Assembly: GCF_036026595.1 (NCBI RefSeq)
Contig: NZ_JARZFX010000002.1
Span: 671,207 to 735,206 of the forward strand
Source: Virgibacillus_P tibetensis
GTDB lineage: Bacteria; Bacillota; Bacilli; Bacillales; Amphibacillaceae
DNA: 64,000 bases
Direction of reading: 5' to 3'
Made by a program: the position numbers and the translations under genes. The notes beneath the pieces were generated by a model. That model saw only the letters and a program-made list of their open reading frames with translations, was not told the origin of the DNA and did not search any database. This document shows positions 61,805-64,000 of this stretch, piece after piece (within the stretch, counting starts at the first letter, position 1; each line of letters begins with the position of its first letter).

Positions 61805-64000
61805 TTATTTTTTATACTCTGGTACATCTAAGTACACATTTGTTATTCCTAGATCTTGATAAAGGTTATACATAGTGTTTATTTGTTTTGATGCCCAACC
61901 AATATCTGTGGCGTATTGATGAGCGGCTTGACCACTAATATCCATTGCTGCAGGATTCCAACGCATTTTATATAAGGTATTTTGTCCTGATTTCACATAA
62001 TTGTTACCTATGAATCTAGCGCCACCGATAATTGCATCCTCTAGTGTAAACCAACCTAATTCATAAGCACGAAATGCTCCACCTTGATACGCATTGCCAT
62101 CTACTGCACCAATACCAAACATATTATGTGTGGTCTTTATGGCTGTCAAACTATTTTTGTTACTTGATGTAACTAAAACTAGTTTTCCATCCTTATCTTT
62201 TCCTACTTCAATTCCTTCAGCCAATGGTGATGTACCATTACCAGTTTCTAATAGTGCGTGGGATAATAGGTATACATCACTTACACCATGAATCCTACTA
62301 GCATCAATAAATGCTTGTCCCTTACCCTCAAGTACTCCTTTACCTTTAAGAAAGGTATTTAAAATCGTGACTGAAGTATCACTAGTTCTCGAAAGATCCA
62401 AAAACTGGAACCTTGTTTTTTCATCGTCGATGAAGTTACTTGGATTTAAATAATATAAGACATCATCCTGACTTGCGTCAACCCATTGACCGTGCGTGAA
62501 TTCGATTTGATACCAACCATTAACTTCGCTTAATATGTTGACTTTTGTACCGTTTGCTAGAGTTCCTACTATTTTTTTCGATCCTCCAGGACCAGACCTA
62601 ACATTTAAAAGACTTGCAGTAACCTCATTATTTTTGATGTATATTGAAGAAACATATGCATATTTTTTATCCGTTTGAGGTGGTGGGTCTTTTATCTGCA
62701 TTTGGATATTTAAGGCCTCTTTCAGAGATAGATCATATTTCGTGTATTTTGTAGCTTTCACAGCTACAGCAAGTACTGCTAATGTTACCTCATCTGCTAT
62801 TCCACTGACCGGTAAATCATAGTCTGCTTGGAATTGTCTCAAGCGGGTATCCGTCCAATTACCAAAATAATCAGTAAGAGAGATACCGTCATAACCTAAT
62901 GCATTAAGATCTTTTTTAAGTTCAATAGCATCTGGATGACTTTTCCCTAATTGAAGTGGACTTGCTAATACTTCGTTAATTTTAGCGAAAGTCGGATCGT
63001 CAGCTATACCATTGACCCTTAGTCCATAATATACCTGAAACTCAGTAACTTTCCTTGCAGTAAGATCTCCATATAAGTTAGTAACCTTAATATTACCAAA
63101 ACCAAGTCTATTGAGATTTTCCTTTAGATGAATAGTGCCCTCATGTCGCTCCCCTTCTTGGAAGGGACTAGATAAAATTTCTTCTATCTTTTGAAAAGTC
63201 CGTTCATCGGCAATCCCATTAACCTTTAATCCATAATAATCTTGGAAGTTCCTTACTTGTTGTTCAGTAAACGATCCATAAAGAGTACTTATAGATATAT
63301 AACCAAAACCTAGCTTATTAAGATTTTCTTTTAGTTTAATAGTATCATTATGTCGTTCCCCTTCTTGGAAGGGACTTTCTACCAAGCTAGTTATCTTCTT
63401 TAAAGTATCATAATCGGCTCTTCCTGTTACATTTAAACCATAATAGTTTTGAAGCTCTCTTACCCGTTGAGCTGTAAAGTTGTCATAAACGTCACTAATG
63501 CTTATTTCACCAAAACCTATTCCATTCAGCTGATTTTTTAGCTCGATAATACTGGTGTGTTTAGAACCCTGTTGAAATATGTCCTCCAAAACTTTGTCAA
63601 TTGTTTTAATAGTCATTTCTTCAGCAATCCCACTAACAGGTAAGTTATGGTCTCGTTGGAATTGTTTTACTTTCAGTTCTGTAAAGTTTCCATATAACTC
63701 TGTAACCGATATATTACCATAGCCAATCCAGTTCAATTTATACTTTAGGTCTGCTGTTTCTTCATTTTTTCTATTTATTTGAAACGGACTATCTAATATC
63801 TGGTCAATTTTATTAAAAGTAGCTGTATCAACTTTCCCCGTTACATTCAAACCATAATATGCCTGGAAGTCCTTTACTTTCTTCTCAGTGTAGCTTCCAT
63901 ATAATGTAGTAACACTGATATAGCCAAAACCTAAACGATTCAGATTTTCCTTTAAATCTATTATCCCTGGATGACGCTCTCCTTGTTGAAAGCCTGAAGT
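61805..64000 (-). CDS. Wall-bound N-acetylglucosaminidase with repeat domains (5' end outside window)
   Basis: 731 residues are visible and the frame continues off the right edge, so the signal peptide is not seen. There are at least six repeats of about 69 residues, each like LKENLNRLGFGNIKVTNLYG followed by a helical FQxYYGLxVNGIAD part, in the style of peptidoglycan-binding domains. A bacterial SH3 domain follows (ASLLNVRSGPGGSKKIVGTL near 405). The C-terminus is a GH73/LytD-type glucosaminidase domain with the catalytic Glu probably in LLSHALLETGNGTSPLAEG and HNMFGIGAVDGN. Likely an autolysin. Confidence 0.88.
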   Translation of the reverse strand, partial: TSGFQQGERHPGIIDLKENLNRLGFGYISVTTLYGSYTEKKVKDFQAYYGLNVTGKVDTATFNKIDQILDSPFQINRKNEETADLKYKLNWIGYGNISVTELYGNFTELKVKQFQRDHNLPVSGIAEEMTIKTIDKVLEDIFQQGSKHTSIIELKNQLNGIGFGEISISDVYDNFTAQRVRELQNYYGLNVTGRADYDTLKKITSLVESPFQEGERHNDTIKLKENLNKLGFGYISISTLYGSFTEQQVRNFQDYYGLKVNGIADERTFQKIEEILSSPFQEGERHEGTIHLKENLNRLGFGNIKVTNLYGDLTARKVTEFQVYYGLRVNGIADDPTFAKINEVLASPLQLGKSHPDAIELKKDLNALGYDGISLTDYFGNWTDTRLRQFQADYDLPVSGIADEVTLAVLAVAVKATKYTKYDLSLKEALNIQMQIKDPPPQTDKKYAYVSSIYIKNNEVTASLLNVRSGPGGSKKIVGTLANGTKVNILSEVNGWYQIEFTHGQWVDASQDDVLYYLNPSNFIDDEKTRFQFLDLSRTSDTSVTILNTFLKGKGVLEGKGQAFIDASRIHGVSDVYLLSHALLETGNGTSPLAEGIEVGKDKDGKLVLVTSSNKNSLTAIKTTHNMFGIGAVDGNAYQGGAFRAYELGWFTLEDAIIGGARFIGNNYVKSGQNTLYKMRWNPAAMDISGQAAHQYATDIGWASKQINTMYNLYQDLGITNVYLDVPEYKK

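Noticed and set aside
1..64000. tRNA, rRNA, prophage or plasmid features
   Set aside because: None recognised on either strand by reading; a covariance search could still find small RNAs.

Overview
The window looks like a chromosomal segment of a low-GC Gram-positive spore-former relative (Bacillaceae, probably the Oceanobacillus/Virgibacillus/Lentibacillus group). The basis is AT-rich genes with strong AGGAGG-type ribosome sites, frequent TTG and GTG starts, split GcvPA/GcvPB proteins, a Firmicutes-type GalT, YvrJ/DUF2922/DUF1659 small proteins, LCP/TagD/TagO wall genes, and two dispersed intergenic repeats of a kind I remember from Bacillaceae genomes. The genus assignment is inference. No rRNA, tRNA, insertion sequence, phage or CRISPR array was recognised.

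Layout. (1) 1-8.5 kb, minus strand: a complete N-acetylgalactosamine/galactosamine operon (GntR regulator, AgaS isomerase, mannose-family PTS IIB-IIC-IID-IIA, deacetylase, tagatose-bisphosphate aldolase, tagatose-6-phosphate kinase), with two candidate GntR operators. (2) 8.7-15.3 kb, minus: ROK kinase, CUT1 sugar ABC importer, Gfo/Idh/MocA oxidoreductase and a LacI regulator. (3) 15.5-16.2 kb: a long 21-bp tandem array. (4) 16.3-34.0 kb, minus: ROK repressor, LacZ, EamA transporter, a GH63/GH37-like glycosidase, two complete CUT1 importers in tandem, and a short-chain dehydrogenase with a divergent GcvPA/GcvPB-like PLP enzyme pair. (5) 34.4-39.1 kb, plus: the Leloir operon galK-galE-galT-galM. 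(6) 39.4-45.5 kb, minus: secreted endonuclease/exonuclease/phosphatase-fold protein, PPM phosphatase and NUDIX hydrolase intact, followed by a decaying block (solute-binding protein, phosphohexomutase, permease half, amidohydrolase scrap). (7) 45.6-49.7 kb: NanE, PTS EIIBC, a doubly frameshifted RpiR regulator and EIIA-Glc. (8) 50.5-55.4 kb, plus: a glycerol-3-phosphate/glycerophosphodiester uptake cluster (ugpA-ugpE-ugpB-ugpQ plus a lipoprotein phosphodiesterase), bracketed by direct repeats that each carry a yvrJ gene. (9) 55.4-64 kb: DUF1659/DUF2922/YvrJ cassette, then wall genes (two LCP proteins, TagD, TagO-type transferase, YheC/D ATP-grasp protein, glucosaminidase).

How it works together: the left half is a galactose/galactosamine-rich glycan catabolic island. 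Galactosides are cleaved by LacZ, galactose goes through the Leloir operon, and galactosamine goes through the tagatose-6-phosphate route. The right half links phosphodiester salvage (Ugp, GDPD) to CDP-glycerol and teichoic-acid synthesis (TagD, TagO, LCP). Four CUT1 importers are present, but no ABC ATPase gene lies in the window, so a shared MsmX-type ATPase elsewhere is expected.

The best candidate for something undescribed is the SDR + GcvPA-like + GcvPB-like set at 30.2-34.0 kb. It sits beside sugar importers without GcvT or GcvH, several active-site motifs differ from true glycine decarboxylase, and its strong promoter carries a palindromic operator in the spacer. Second are the 21-bp arrays and the yvrJ direct repeats, which appear to act as module boundaries and as a recombination breakpoint.
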